A stretch of 64,000 nt of DNA from Alicyclobacillus_A sp963788285 (GCA_963788285.1 CAWBGB010000016.1:62001-126000); one strand, 5' to 3'; positions 8,782 through 17,458 are shown, numbered from the stretch's first letter. The notes: generated by a model from the sequence alone, not told the origin. Numbers and translations are program-made.

Positions 8782-9603
8782 ATGAAAAAATCCATTTGCG
8801 CCCTTTCAACCGTTCTGCTGACTGCCAGCGCTACTGCCCCGTTTGTATTCAACACGAGTGTCGCCTATGCGGACGACATCCACGGCAAAACGCACGTTCA
8901 GGCCACATGTCACGCTAAGGGCGACCACAACAAAAATGCCGACCAAAAGCTTGACCAACTGCTGACCATGCTTGCAGCAGCCCCCACCGCGTCAAAAGCA
9001 ACGGACAATGCTAAACACCACACGCACAAAAAATCAGAGAAGGACAATTACAAAAAACATACTCCGAAAAAAGCTGCCGTAGATGCGCATAAAGCGCAGC
9101 TGAATCAGTTGCAGGCTGCCATTGACCAACTGCACAAGGACCAAAAGGCGGAACAAGCCGCCCGCCAAGCCCTGCTTAAACAGGGACAAGTATTCGTACA
9201 AGTTATGGAACAAGCGATTGCCAGCGGCAATGCGACTGCCGTACAAGCAGGCAATCAAGGGATTCAGACCATCCTCGTAGAGCTGAAAAAGGCGTTGACC
9301 ACACAAGGTGATGAAGCTAAGCAGGTCAAATCCTCGATGGAAGTCGGCAAACACCGCGACCTCTCCCGGGCACTGCAGGCACTTCGCGCGGCCGACAACC
9401 GTGTGAAAGCAAAGACAGCAGCGATGCAAAAAGCTGCGGATGAATTGAAGAATCTGGTCGCCACGCTGAAAAGCCAACTCACAGCCAGCAAGACAGTCAG
9501 CGGCTCCACCAGTGGTGCTTCGGCTTCGACGGCTTCCAAGACAAGCAGCAGCTCCAGTACGGTCAACAACGAAGGCAATACGACCATCACCATCAGCAAC
9601 TGA
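8782..9603 (+). CDS. Secreted alanine/lysine-rich coiled-coil protein
   Basis: The 273-residue product starts with a clear Sec signal peptide (MKKSICALSTVLLTASATA, cleavage likely near AYA-DD at about residue 30). A His/Lys-rich region (HHTHKKSEKDNYKKHTPKK) follows, then long amphipathic helices rich in Gln, Ala and Lys (about residues 95-225), and a low-complexity Ser/Thr tail ending VNNEGNTTITISN. The GAGGAGGAATTC site before the ATG is strong. I do not recognise a named family. A surface-associated or spore/envelope structural role is only a guess. It stands alone, with the TTTGCAAA inverted repeat upstream and a hairpin downstream. Confidence 0.75.
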   Translation: MKKSICALSTVLLTASATAPFVFNTSVAYADDIHGKTHVQATCHAKGDHNKNADQKLDQLLTMLAAAPTASKATDNAKHHTHKKSEKDNYKKHTPKKAAVDAHKAQLNQLQAAIDQLHKDQKAEQAARQALLKQGQVFVQVMEQAIASGNATAVQAGNQGIQTILVELKKALTTQGDEAKQVKSSMEVGKHRDLSRALQALRAADNRVKAKTAAMQKAADELKNLVATLKSQLTASKTVSGSTSGASASTASKTSSSSSTVNNEGNTTITISN

Positions 9604-9611
9604 GTTTTCAA

Positions 9612-9641
9612 AAGGACGCAGGACCGATGACCTGCGTCCTT
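9612..9641 (+). terminator. Hairpin after the secreted-protein gene
   Basis: AAGGACGCAGG and CCTGCGTCCTT form an 11-base-pair hairpin just past the stop codon. The T run is poor, so termination efficiency is uncertain. Confidence 0.6.
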
Positions 9642-9880
9642 GAATTGTCTGGCTCTCCCTCTGCACCCACTTCATCAAAAAAATATCCGCCCCTTTGTCG
9701 GGCGGTGCGTGAAAAACGCGAATATAGGGGTTTAGGTACAGTGTAGGTCGCTGCTACACACGAACAGTATAAGGTGTCCAACCGCGTCTTCGCATGGGCC
9801 TTTCCTTTTGGCCTGTCTTTTTATAAGTACCACGTAAGCATTCTCTATTGTTAAGATATATATTTTAGCAGCCGACAAAG

Positions 9881-10804
9881 TCATCTCGGAAACAGATCTG
9901 ATGACAGGTACCGCTCTCCCGTGTCCGGCGCCATACACAGAACACGCGCCTCTTTCGGCAGTGTTCTCGCAATTTCCACGGCGAAGTACGCCGATGCAGC
10001 ACTGGAGGTACCGACCAGAATACCTTCTTCCGCCGCCAACCTCCGTGCCATCGTTTCAGCATCCTCGTCCTTAATCAACAAAATGTCGTCATAAATGTCC
10101 CGATTCAGCACTTTGGGAATGAACCCTGGTCCCGTCCCCGGAATCTTGTGAGGCCCTGGTTTGCCTCCCGACAACACGGGCGATCCCGCCGGCTCCACTA
10201 CGAAAATCTTCAGTCCTGGGATTCTCTCCTTCAAGACTTCGCCGGTTCCCGTGACCGTTCCGCCCGTCCCTGCCGTCAAGCAGAACACGTCGAGCTGTCC
10301 ATCAAACGCGTCGATGATCTCTAGGGCCGTCGTCCCGCGGTGCGCGTCGGGATTCGCAGGGTTTTCAAATTGCATCGGAATGAAACTGTCCTCTATCGAC
10401 TCCGAGATACGGATGGCCTCGTCGATGGCGCCTTGCATACGCAGCGCAGCCGGTGTTAAGTACACCTCCGCCCCGTAGGCCTTGAGGATCTTGACACGCT
10501 CTTCTGTGGCGTTGTCCGGCATGGTGATGATACAGCGGTAACCGCGAGCCGCACACACCATGGCGAGGCCGATGCCTGTATTGCCAGACGTCGGTTCGAT
10601 GACAGTGGTTTGTCCTGGCCGCAGTTTCCCCTCTTGTTCCGCCTGCAGAATCATCTGGTAAGCCGCTCTGTCCTTTACACTGCCGCCGGGGTTAAACGAC
10701 TCCAATTTCATATAGACAGAGGCACCGTTCGGATCTGGAATCCGATTGAGCCTGACAATCGGGGTATTTCCAATCAAATCAAGCACTGACGATGCAATCT
10801 TCAT
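9881..10804 (-). CDS. cysK: Cysteine synthase (O-acetylserine sulfhydrylase)
   Basis: CysK joins O-acetylserine and sulfide to give cysteine, using pyridoxal phosphate. The 307-residue protein carries the PLP-lysine motif (ESFNPGGSVKDRAA, Lys about residue 44), the substrate loop PTSGNTGIG, the phosphate-binding GTGGTVTGTG, and the C-terminal VGTSSAAS that closes the active site. Length is normal for the family. GGAGAG precedes the ATG. It lies 80 bases downstream of a broken M20 peptidase gene on the same strand and may share its transcript. A serine acetyltransferase that supplies its substrate is encoded separately at 37.3-38.2 kb. Confidence 0.93.
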   Translation of the reverse strand: MKIASSVLDLIGNTPIVRLNRIPDPNGASVYMKLESFNPGGSVKDRAAYQMILQAEQEGKLRPGQTTVIEPTSGNTGIGLAMVCAARGYRCIITMPDNATEERVKILKAYGAEVYLTPAALRMQGAIDEAIRISESIEDSFIPMQFENPANPDAHRGTTALEIIDAFDGQLDVFCLTAGTGGTVTGTGEVLKERIPGLKIFVVEPAGSPVLSGGKPGPHKIPGTGPGFIPKVLNRDIYDDILLIKDEDAETMARRLAAEEGILVGTSSAASAYFAVEIARTLPKEARVLCMAPDTGERYLSSDLFPR

Positions 10805-10883
10805 GGTCTATCTCTCCACATCAAAAGAAATTATTGTTGAGACAAGCATGGAGCATGACAACGAAACCCTTTTTCAAGGCCCC

Positions 10884-12054
10884 TTACGCGTTTCGCCGCA
10901 ACCACTCCAGCGCGGCCTCCACAAACAGCCTACTGGTGGTGGAAATCATGCGTTCATCCACGTCGAAGGACGGATGGTGCCACCCGTACGGCTTGCCCGT
11001 CCCAACCCAGAAGAAGCAGCCCGGCAAGTATTGCTGATACTGCGCGAAATCCTCCCCACCCAGCGTGGGGGTAGCCACCACAACGTTTTCGGCACCAACC
11101 ACCTTCACTGCACTGTCCCAAACCACGGAGGCGACTGCTTCATCGTTGACGACAACGGGGAGTTGACGCTCGTATTCCACCTCCGCCTCGGCCCCGTACG
11201 CTTTGGCCGTGTCGTACACAAACTCCGTAAGTCGCCGCTCAACCAGGTCTTGCACCTCTGGCTTCAGGCAACGCACTGTACCTTCCAGAATCGCGTAAGG
11301 CGGAATGACGTTGCGGGCCGTTCCCGCATTAAACTGCCCGACGGTGACAACAACCGAATCGAGCGGAGAGACGACTCGGCTCACGACGTGTTGAAGGCCG
11401 GCTACGATGTTTGCGCCGACGAGAATCGGATCGACCGCCAAATGCGGTACCGCGGCATGTCCACCAACGCCCTTGACAACAATCCGGAATTCGTCGACAC
11501 TCCCCATCAATGGGCCTGATTTCACGCCAATTTTCCCAAACTCGAGATGCGGATTGTTGTGCTCCCCGATGATGGCACCCACCTGGAAGTCCTTAAACAC
11601 TCCTGTAGCATACACCATATTTGCACCTACCCCAGCTTCTTCTGCCGGTTGGAAGACAAACAGGATGGAACCAGCAAACGACTCGTCGCTGTCGGCAACC
11701 GCCTTGGCCAGCACAGCGGCCCCCAGCGCGCATGTGGTGTGGAAATCGTGTCCACACGCATGCATCTTACCCTCCACTTGGGATGCGTACGGCAGGCCTG
11801 TTTCTTCGTGAATCGGCAGCGCATCGATGTCTGCTCGCACTGCCACGCAAGGACCGGGATGCTTGCCGCGAACGATGGCCAATGCGCCAGTTTCCAGCGG
11901 ATAATCGAGTTGTTCAATGCCGTGCTTGTCCAAAAACGTCCCGAATTCGCTGGGTCGTTTCGTACTCCTCCAAGCTGAGTTCAGGGAACTGGTGCAACGT
12001 CCGTCGAAACAGAGTCAATTCCTCTGTCAGCGTGCTCGTCATGGTCACGGCCAT
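10884..12054 (-). pseudogene. M20-family amidohydrolase, frameshifted near the N-terminus
   Basis: The main part (349 residues) is an M20D amidohydrolase of the N-acyl-amino-acid or N-acetyldiaminopimelate deacetylase type, with metal-ligand motifs KMHACGHDFHTT, PAEEAG and EHNNPH. Its first 40 residues (TEELTLFRRTLHQFPELSLE, typical for the family) are in another frame, starting at an ATG (12054) with GGGAGGGG upstream. The frames meet at a run of three C on the plus strand (11940-11942): one extra base converts the expected RIRTFLDKHG into RIRDVFGQARH and a stop. I therefore call it a pseudogene, or a single-base sequencing error. It lies upstream of cysK. Confidence 0.82.
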
Positions 12055-12115
12055 CTCTCCTACCCCTCCCAACGTCGTACACAAGTGACAGAACGGACGA
12101 GTATTCCAATCACGC

Positions 12116-12673
12116 TCACGAAACGGTGTAAAAAATCGCCATGTGGGCTTCGCAGGTCTCAGTTCCCGCGTTGCGGTAGGAATGAGTAACGTCTGCTTGA
12201 AAGTGCAGGGCGTCTCCTTGGTTCAAACAGTAATCAACGCCGGCGACGCGAACCAGAAGACAGCCGCGAGTTACGGTCAAACTTTCCATGACCCCCGTCG
12301 GATGTGCCTCTGCATCCCGGGACGCGCCAGGTAACAACGTCAATCGGAACAGCTCCACTTGTCCATCCGGAGAAGCGTACGTGCTGAATACCTGGAACCG
12401 GCCGTCGTCTTCGTAAAACGCACTTTGCTCATGCGCCCGAACCAACCGCGCGGTCTGGGTGTCTGCGACAAATGCAGTAAACGGCACGTTTAACCCGGCC
12501 GCTACCTTCCATAATGTCGCGACCGTCGGATTGGATGCACCACGTTCGATTTGGGCTAACATCGGCTTGCTCACACCAGTGAGTTGCGCCAATGCGTCGA
12601 GGCTAAGGCTGCGGCGTTGACGCAGTTGTTTCAGCCGTTCGCCGATACGTAAGGAAATTTCATCTCGATCCAT
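12116..12673 (-). CDS. XRE-family regulator with C-terminal cupin sensor
   Basis: The 185-residue protein has an N-terminal helix-turn-helix (RIGERLKQLRQRRSLSLDAL, then LTGVSKPMLAQIERGASNPT) and a C-terminal cupin domain (about residues 105-185, with AEAHPTGVMESLTVTRGCLL and GDALHFQADVTHSYRNAG). XRE-cupin proteins usually regulate a neighbouring transport or catabolic gene in response to a small molecule bound in the cupin. The gene is divergent from azlCD with 75 bases between them, so azlCD is the likely target, probably together with itself. The ligand cannot be deduced. Confidence 0.87.
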   Translation of the reverse strand: MDRDEISLRIGERLKQLRQRRSLSLDALAQLTGVSKPMLAQIERGASNPTVATLWKVAAGLNVPFTAFVADTQTARLVRAHEQSAFYEDDGRFQVFSTYASPDGQVELFRLTLLPGASRDAEAHPTGVMESLTVTRGCLLVRVAGVDYCLNQGDALHFQADVTHSYRNAGTETCEAHMAIFYTVS

Positions 12674-12689
12674 CTTGCGCCTCTCTACG

Positions 12690-12735
12690 TGTTCAATATA
12701 TGATACAGATGTATGTTATAATATATATAAAAGAA
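12690..12735. promoter_or_regulatory. azlC promoter with candidate XRE-cupin operator
   Basis: A TATAAT box lies at 12717-12722. Just upstream, the palindrome ATACA-GA-TGTAT (12703-12714) sits where a repressor would block RNA polymerase. The region between the divergent genes is short and AT-rich. The operator assignment is inference. Confidence 0.45.
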
Positions 12736-12748
12736 AGGAAAGTGACGC

Positions 12749-13504
12749 ATGGAATATCCTGCGACAGGGTCTCCCACAAGCGTATCACACGAACGGAGAT
12801 TGCAGAAGGACTTTGTTGCTGCTTTGGCGGATGGGTTTCCACTGTCTGTCAGCGTCTTCGTCTATGGCGTTGCGTATGGCGCGTTGGCCCACACGACAAA
12901 CCACCTATCTATCGTGCAAACTCTTTCCTTATCGGTCTTCTTATTTGCAGGTGCATCGCAATTCACAGTGCTTGCCCTGCTCCAACAAGGCGCGGTTCTT
13001 GCGGTCATTGTCAGTAGTGTGTTCCTGTTAAACGCGCGACAAATCCTGTACGGCCTGTCACTAGGCCCCTACTTGCGCCACATTTCCTGGCGGCCACTGG
13101 TCTTCCTGTCGCATGGTTTGACTGACGAATCTTATAGTATCTCGATTGTTGCCGCCAAAGAGCGTACGATTTCCCCCTGGTATTTCGCGGGCGCGGGATG
13201 CGCCGTCTTTGTCCCATGGTTCGTGAGTTCCGCTCTCGGGTACGTACTCGGCGGATTTATCAGCCACCCAGAAACGTTCGGCTTGGACTTTGCCTACATC
13301 GGCGCATTTACGGGCTTATTCATCGCACAGTGGACCTCCCCCCGCCGGGTCTCAGCCGGCATTGTCGCCCTGCTCGGCGCAATCGTCGCCGGCATGTGGT
13401 ACGGTACCACCGGAGCGGTGCTGGCTGGCGCCATCATCGCGTTTACATTTGGCATAACGGCGCCCATCCCCAGCACGGAATCCACGAAGGAGGCAAGCGC
13501 ATGA
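12749..13504 (+). CDS. azlC: AzlC family branched-chain amino acid exporter, large subunit
   Basis: AzlC and AzlD together export branched-chain amino acids and some analogues across the cytoplasmic membrane. The 251-residue protein has the AzlC signature near the N-terminus (DGFPLSVSVFVYGVAYGALA), then FAGASQFTVLALLQ and LNARQILYGLSLGPYL, with about seven hydrophobic helices. It ends in ATGA overlap with azlD, so the two are translationally coupled. The XRE-cupin regulator next door is a common partner of azlCD in Firmicutes. Confidence 0.9.
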   Translation: MEYPATGSPTSVSHERRLQKDFVAALADGFPLSVSVFVYGVAYGALAHTTNHLSIVQTLSLSVFLFAGASQFTVLALLQQGAVLAVIVSSVFLLNARQILYGLSLGPYLRHISWRPLVFLSHGLTDESYSISIVAAKERTISPWYFAGAGCAVFVPWFVSSALGYVLGGFISHPETFGLDFAYIGAFTGLFIAQWTSPRRVSAGIVALLGAIVAGMWYGTTGAVLAGAIIAFTFGITAPIPSTESTKEASA

Positions 13505-13818
13505 CCCACGGCTCGTTTCTATGGCTGGTCGTTCTCGTTTCGCTCGCAACCTATGCAACCCGTTTTCCTTTCATCGTGCTAGGGAGACTCATCAAGCTCA
13601 CTCCGCGGTTGAAGCAAGGGCTGGATTACATACCGATTGGCGTGTTCGCCGCTATGGTTGGTCCCGCCATATTCTCGCACGTCAATCCAGCTCACGGCAT
13701 CGACGTCGCCTTCCTCGTCGCGACAGTGCTGGCTTTTGTCGTCGCATTCTTCACAAAAAGTCCGATGTGGACCATGATTGCTGGTGTCTTGGCGGCTGCG
13801 GGTGTCCGCCTGCTGTGA
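13501..13818 (+). CDS. azlD: AzlD family branched-chain amino acid exporter, small subunit
   Basis: The 105-residue membrane protein has four hydrophobic segments and the AzlD pattern (ATYATRFPFIVLG near the N-terminus and AFFTKSPMWTMIAGVLAAAG near the end). Its ATG lies inside the end of azlC (ATGA), giving coupled translation. AzlD is the small partner needed for AzlC transport. Directly downstream, after about 25 bases, the group II intron region begins. Confidence 0.9.
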   Translation: MTHGSFLWLVVLVSLATYATRFPFIVLGRLIKLTPRLKQGLDYIPIGVFAAMVGPAIFSHVNPAHGIDVAFLVATVLAFVVAFFTKSPMWTMIAGVLAAAGVRLL

Positions 13819-13880
13819 TGCTGTAAAAGGTGCCTACCGAATAATCGGGTAAGAGGGGGTGACTAATCCCCGTCTTCCCA

Positions 13881-13915
13881 CACCACCGTACGTACCGTCC
13901 GGTATACGGCGGTTC
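13881..13915 (-). ncRNA. Group II intron domain V
   Basis: On the minus strand, GAACCGCCGTA pairs with TACGGTGGT around a short GGACGG-type distal stem, the form of the catalytic domain V hairpin. It starts at the stop codon of the maturase, as is usual in these introns. Confidence 0.7.
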
Positions 13916-15326
13916 ATGTTGTGTAACGAAGTGAGTCGTACCGTTCGACTAAGCTGACAACTCCTTGGTTGCGCCAATAGGCCATTCCAAGGGCTTTGTT
14001 CACTTGTGGCGTATTTGCGAGGCGCCAATACCCTTTTCGAGAAGCGCTTATGAGTGCTGCCCATTCGTTTGGGATGCCGAGTGCGACTAGATTGCGTTTC
14101 TTTGTTTTAGGTTTCTTCCATTGTTTCAGAAGGCACATCCGTAGTCGTCGGCGTATCCACTCGTCAAGTTCGGCGAAGACACTCCTGGTTTCGGAGTGGC
14201 AGTAGTAGCCGGCCCACCCGCGTAGGTAGGCGTTGAGCCGTTCTAGCCTTTGGGCCATCGATTGTCCCCTGCTTCGTTTCGTTAGTTCACGGACTTTATC
14301 CTTGAAACGCTTCAAGGTCTTCGGAGCCACTCGGATTTTCGGCCGTTGGTGCCACGTAAATGAGAACCCAAGAAACTTGCGCTTCCAGGGTCGGTCTACC
14401 GCGCTCTTCCCCACATTTACCCTGAGCTTTAATCGTCCTTCTACAAATCTTCGCACACTCTCCATGACCCGTTCTCCTGCTCGACGACTGCGGACGTAGA
14501 CATTACAGTCATCTGCATAACGGGCAAATCGGTGCCCTCGGCGCATAAGTTCCTTGTCCAGGTCATCCAGCATAATGTTCGCCAGTAGCGGACTCAGCGG
14601 TCCGCCTTGCGGAACACCCTCGTCTGTTGTTACGCAGACTCCGTTGCACATGACACCGGCTTCTAGATATCGCCTAATGAGCCGTAACACTCGTTTGTCC
14701 TTAACTTTTCGGGCCACTCTTGCCATCAGCATGTCGTGGTTTACTCGGTCAAAGAATTGAGCAAGGTCGAGGTCTACAACCCAGCGATATCCTTGGGCGA
14801 TGTAGCTTTGTGCCTGTTTCACTGCCTGGTGAGCACTATATCCTGGTCGGAACCCGTAGCTGTACGGTGAGAATTCTGGGTCGAAGATGGGTGTGAGCAC
14901 TTGCAGAAGGGCCTGTTGAATCAGGCGGTCAAGCACCGCTGGTATCCCCAACATCCGTTTGCCACCGTCTGGTTTCGGGATTTCGACTCGACGTACGGGC
15001 ATCGGCTGGTAGGTTCCACGAAGGAGTTCGTCACGGATGCGCGTCCAGTTGTCCATCAGGAAGGGTCGAAGGGATTTTATCTCCATTCCATCGACGCCTG
15101 CCGCACCCTTGTTCTTCTCCACACGGCGCAGGGCCGAGAGCAGGTTCTCCCGTTCTACTACCTGTTCCATCAGGTTCGCACAATTCGCTTCGCGGGTTGG
15201 TTCGTTGGGTCGTACCGGAGAGAAACTCGGCGCTTCCTCGGTCCCCCGTGGATTCACCACTTCCTCCCGAGGATAGCTCCCTTTCGGGATATTCGGCTGT
15301 CTTTGCTTCTCTCTCGAACTTGCCAT
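13914..15326 (-). CDS. ltrA: Group II intron reverse transcriptase/maturase
   Basis: The 470-residue intron-encoded protein splices and reverse-transcribes its host intron. Visible parts: RT0/RT1 (LMEQVVERENLLSALRRVEK, GAAGVDGM), RT2-RT4 (KPDGGKRMLGIPAVLDRLIQ and VVDLDLAQFFDRVNHD), RT4 QGGPLSPLLANIMLDDLD, the catalytic YADD box (RYADDCNVYV), then the maturase X domain (LNAYLRGWAGYYCHSETRS). No C-terminal HNH endonuclease is seen, as expected for class C introns. I start at the ATG 15326, with AGGG 7 bases upstream; a TTG lies two codons earlier. The frame is complete, so the protein may be functional. Confidence 0.92.
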   Translation of the reverse strand: MASSREKQRQPNIPKGSYPREEVVNPRGTEEAPSFSPVRPNEPTREANCANLMEQVVERENLLSALRRVEKNKGAAGVDGMEIKSLRPFLMDNWTRIRDELLRGTYQPMPVRRVEIPKPDGGKRMLGIPAVLDRLIQQALLQVLTPIFDPEFSPYSYGFRPGYSAHQAVKQAQSYIAQGYRWVVDLDLAQFFDRVNHDMLMARVARKVKDKRVLRLIRRYLEAGVMCNGVCVTTDEGVPQGGPLSPLLANIMLDDLDKELMRRGHRFARYADDCNVYVRSRRAGERVMESVRRFVEGRLKLRVNVGKSAVDRPWKRKFLGFSFTWHQRPKIRVAPKTLKRFKDKVRELTKRSRGQSMAQRLERLNAYLRGWAGYYCHSETRSVFAELDEWIRRRLRMCLLKQWKKPKTKKRNLVALGIPNEWAALISASRKGYWRLANTPQVNKALGMAYWRNQGVVSLVERYDSLRYTT

Positions 15327-15686
15327 GAACAACCCTCACAATCATGTTCGGTCCTTCCCTGCTCTGGCGTCCCTTTGCAGGTACTATGACCTCTGCTGAC
15401 TCCTGCCCGTTCAGCGCCACCTTTCGATGACGGTTACCAGCTTTGCTGGCGTTCCAGGCAGGCCTCCCCGGGTAAGAGCGTTGTCTTTCCCTCCATATGC
15501 CCACTCCATTTACTCTCGACAGCCTTCGGTAGCAAGGGCTTTGTCTTGGTGTGCAAACTCACCCAACTGTCGTTAGCCTCAATTGGAGTTCGTGAACCTT
15601 GGGCCGGAGGTTTGCCGCCGCCTTCCTTCAGATCCCATCTCACGATGGGTACCCTAATACGTTAACATCAATAATTGGAAGGAGAG

Positions 15687-15821
15687 TTCTGGGGAAAAGC
15701 CTGGACACCCCGGGATTCGATCCCTTAGCCAAGACATGCTTTCCCCAGAATGCAAGATTAAACAGTCGATAGAGGGTTGTGCTTCGAGCACCTTTGTATT
15801 AGGCCACTGCTAATCTTTGCA
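15687..15821 (+). ncRNA. Candidate IS110 bridge RNA (two guide-loop modules)
   Basis: Module 1: TTCTGGGGAAAAGC (15687-15700) pairs with GCTTTCCCCAGAA (15738-15750). It encloses loop strands 15701-15711 and 15725-15737 around an apical GGGAT-TCG-ATCCC hairpin. Module 2: TGCAAGATTA (15751-15760) pairs with TAATCTTTGCA (15811-15821). It encloses loop strands 15761-15778 and 15792-15810 around GTGCT-TCG-AGCAC. This is the target-loop/donor-loop plan of IS110 bridge RNAs. Guide matches: ATAGAGGGT (15769-15777) equals the right end at 17119-17127. GTATTAGG (15796-15803) is complementary to the left end at 15653-15660. AGCCAAGAC (15727-15735) is complementary to the right flank at 17126-17134. The left target guide has no match in the present left flank. 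Confidence 0.75.
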
Positions 15822-15843
15822 ATTTGGGAGAGGAAACGGTGTC

Positions 15844-17046
15844 ATGTACTTCGTAGGTATTGATTGGGCAGATCAAAAACACACGTTTGTTGTTACGAAC
15901 GACTACGCCGAAGAATTAGCTGCATTCGAAGTTCCCCATTCATTTGCCGGACTGATGGAGTTTAAGGAGAGGCTAGAGCGTCAATCGGAATTACACCTTC
16001 AGAGGCAGCTTGCTTCATCGAGACTAGTAGGGGTCTGCTGGTCAGTTTTCTATTGGAGCATGGATTTGTCGTGTATCCTTTAAATCCAAAGGTTGTGGAC
16101 AAACATCGGAAACCATCTGGGGCCAAAACAGACTTCATCGATGCACGGTTACTTGCGGATATTGGGCGTAAAGATTATTTAGCTATGACTCCATTACAGC
16201 CTTCGAACGAGTTAATTCAGGAACTCAGGCTCCTTACTCGTGATCAAGAGGGACTCATCAACTCTCAGACCCGTTTGTCCAATCAGCTAATAGCTTGCCT
16301 TAAAGAATATTACCCGGCCGCCTTACAGTTTTTCAGCCGTATAGGTCAACTATGTACTTTGAAGTTTTTACAAGCGTATCCTTCTATAGAATCCGTAAGA
16401 AATACAACTGAGGAAGAGCTAACAGAGGTTCTCAGAACACTTAGGCACAAGAATCCAGAAAGAAAGGCACGAGAAATCTTAAAAATAGCCCGTTTACCAC
16501 AAATCCATGCACCTAGTCCAATCGAGAATGCAAAGTCCAGGCTCATGCGAGCCCTGACTAGGCAGCTAATAGTGCTTATTGAGGAAATCACGCTATATGA
16601 AAAGGACATCCAGACCCTGTTCAGGCAGCATAAGGACTCCCGTATATTCCGAAGCCTACCCGGTGCTGGCAAGCGACTCGCTCCCAAAATACTCGCGGAA
16701 TGGGGCGATAATCGTAACCAATATGCGTCGGTCAATAGTATACAAGCCCTTGCAGGAACATCCCCAGTTGCCTTCCAAAGCGGTAAATACGTTAAAGCTC
16801 GCAGACGGACATCCTGCGTTTCGAAATGCCATCCATGAGTTTGCTTGGTGTTCGGTGCGATGGGAACCGTGGGCACGAGAATACTACTACCGCAAACGCA
16901 AAGAAGGAAAAACCCATCATGTCGCTATTCGATCCTTGGCTAACAACTGGGTCCGGATTATCTTTGCCATGTGGAAAACGGGGACAACGTATAATTCGAC
17001 AGTATTCCGTGAAGCTCAAGCAAAACATTACCAAAATATAGCATAA
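15844..17046 (+). pseudogene. IS110 transposase, two frameshifts
   Basis: IS110 transposases are DEDD/RuvC-type recombinases that use a bridge RNA to choose donor and target. The N-terminal GIDWADQKHTFVV (first Asp), IETSRGLLVSFLLEHGFVVY (Glu) and KTDFIDARLL (two Asp) give the DEDD set, and LAGTSPVAFQSGK near residue 300 holds the conserved serine region. The reading frame shifts near 16015 (between LHLQRQLAS and IETSRG) and again near 16805 (KARRRTSC to AFRNAIHEF). The C-terminus ends EAQAKHYQNIA. The copy is therefore inactive unless the shifts are errors. Confidence 0.88.
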
Positions 17047-17205
17047 CGACATGTCTATTTCAAAAGGAGACCCGATTGTTTTTTTATTTAAACCAAAGAA
17101 CATACGTTCTGTATTGACATAGAGGGTCTTGGCTTAAGCTAATGGTTACTGCTACCTTCACCATTCCGGACTTTCACCGTATAGACAACGCCCATGCCGG
17201 GCGCA

Positions 17206-17240
17206 CAAACAAATGAGCGGGTTTTGTAAACCCGCTCGTA
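17206..17240 (-). terminator. Terminator hairpin at the end of the ABC-ATPase remnant
   Basis: GAGCGGGTTT and AAACCCGCTC pair around TGT (17216-17239). On the minus strand the stem is followed by CATTTGTTTG, a T-rich tail. Confidence 0.6.
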
Positions 17241-17458
17241 CACCGTCATACGTTTTCTTTTGCATGCAACTCTCTGAGGCGCGTTCGGTTAGATTGTGGA
17301 TTGTCAACAACTGTGTAGGCGCCCCCTGCTTCACAATTCTGCCGTCTTCCATGGAGATGACTCTGTCTGCCACACGCTATTGCTTCCCCCCGGACAGTCT
17401 GGAAGGGTACACGTCCGCTTCGTCTCGCAATCCGATTTTCTCCAGGAGTTCACTGGAC
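17241..17458 (-). pseudogene. Remnant of an amino-acid ABC transporter ATPase (GlnQ type)
   Basis: Read on the minus strand, the fragment begins ELLEKIGLRDEADVYPSRLS with the signature LSGGKQ, hits a TAG, and continues RVADRVISMEDGRIVKQGAP, the C-terminal H-loop-after region of polar amino acid ATPases. Between LSGGKQ and ADRV about 50 residues including Walker B are missing, and everything before the signature is missing too. It runs directly out of the end of argR, sharing its last bases. It is a dead relic left by deletions next to a mobile-element block. Confidence 0.75.

Larger units (their letters stand above)
13845..15650 (-). mobile_element. Group II intron, probably class IIC (ends approximate)
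   Basis: Read on the minus strand, the element holds a maturase gene followed immediately by a domain V hairpin (plus positions 13881-13915, starting GAACCGCC and ending GGTGGTG) and a domain VI-like stem with a bulged A, ending near CTTACCCGAT at about 13845. The 5' end lies in the 15630-15650 region, where a CCCATC-GTGA-GATGGG hairpin is seen; I cannot fix the first base. The reverse transcriptase type (YADDCNVYVRS) is that of class C introns, which insert beside hairpins. Its upstream end abuts the left end of the IS110 element. Confidence 0.72.
15651..17127 (+). mobile_element. IS110-family insertion sequence with candidate bridge RNA
   Basis: The ends are inferred from guide matches in the leader RNA rather than from terminal repeats, which this family lacks. 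The right end carries ATAGAGG before a GT core (17119-17127), and the left end has GT then ACCCTAATAC (15649-15660). That gives about 1.48 kb, normal for the family. It contains a structured leader (15687-15821) and a transposase gene broken by two frameshifts, so the copy is probably immobile by itself. The group II intron lies directly to its left. Confidence 0.75.

Noticed and set aside
15434..15643. 69-codon minus-strand frame upstream of the maturase
   Set aside because: It lies in the structured 5' part of the group II intron and lacks a translation start signal.
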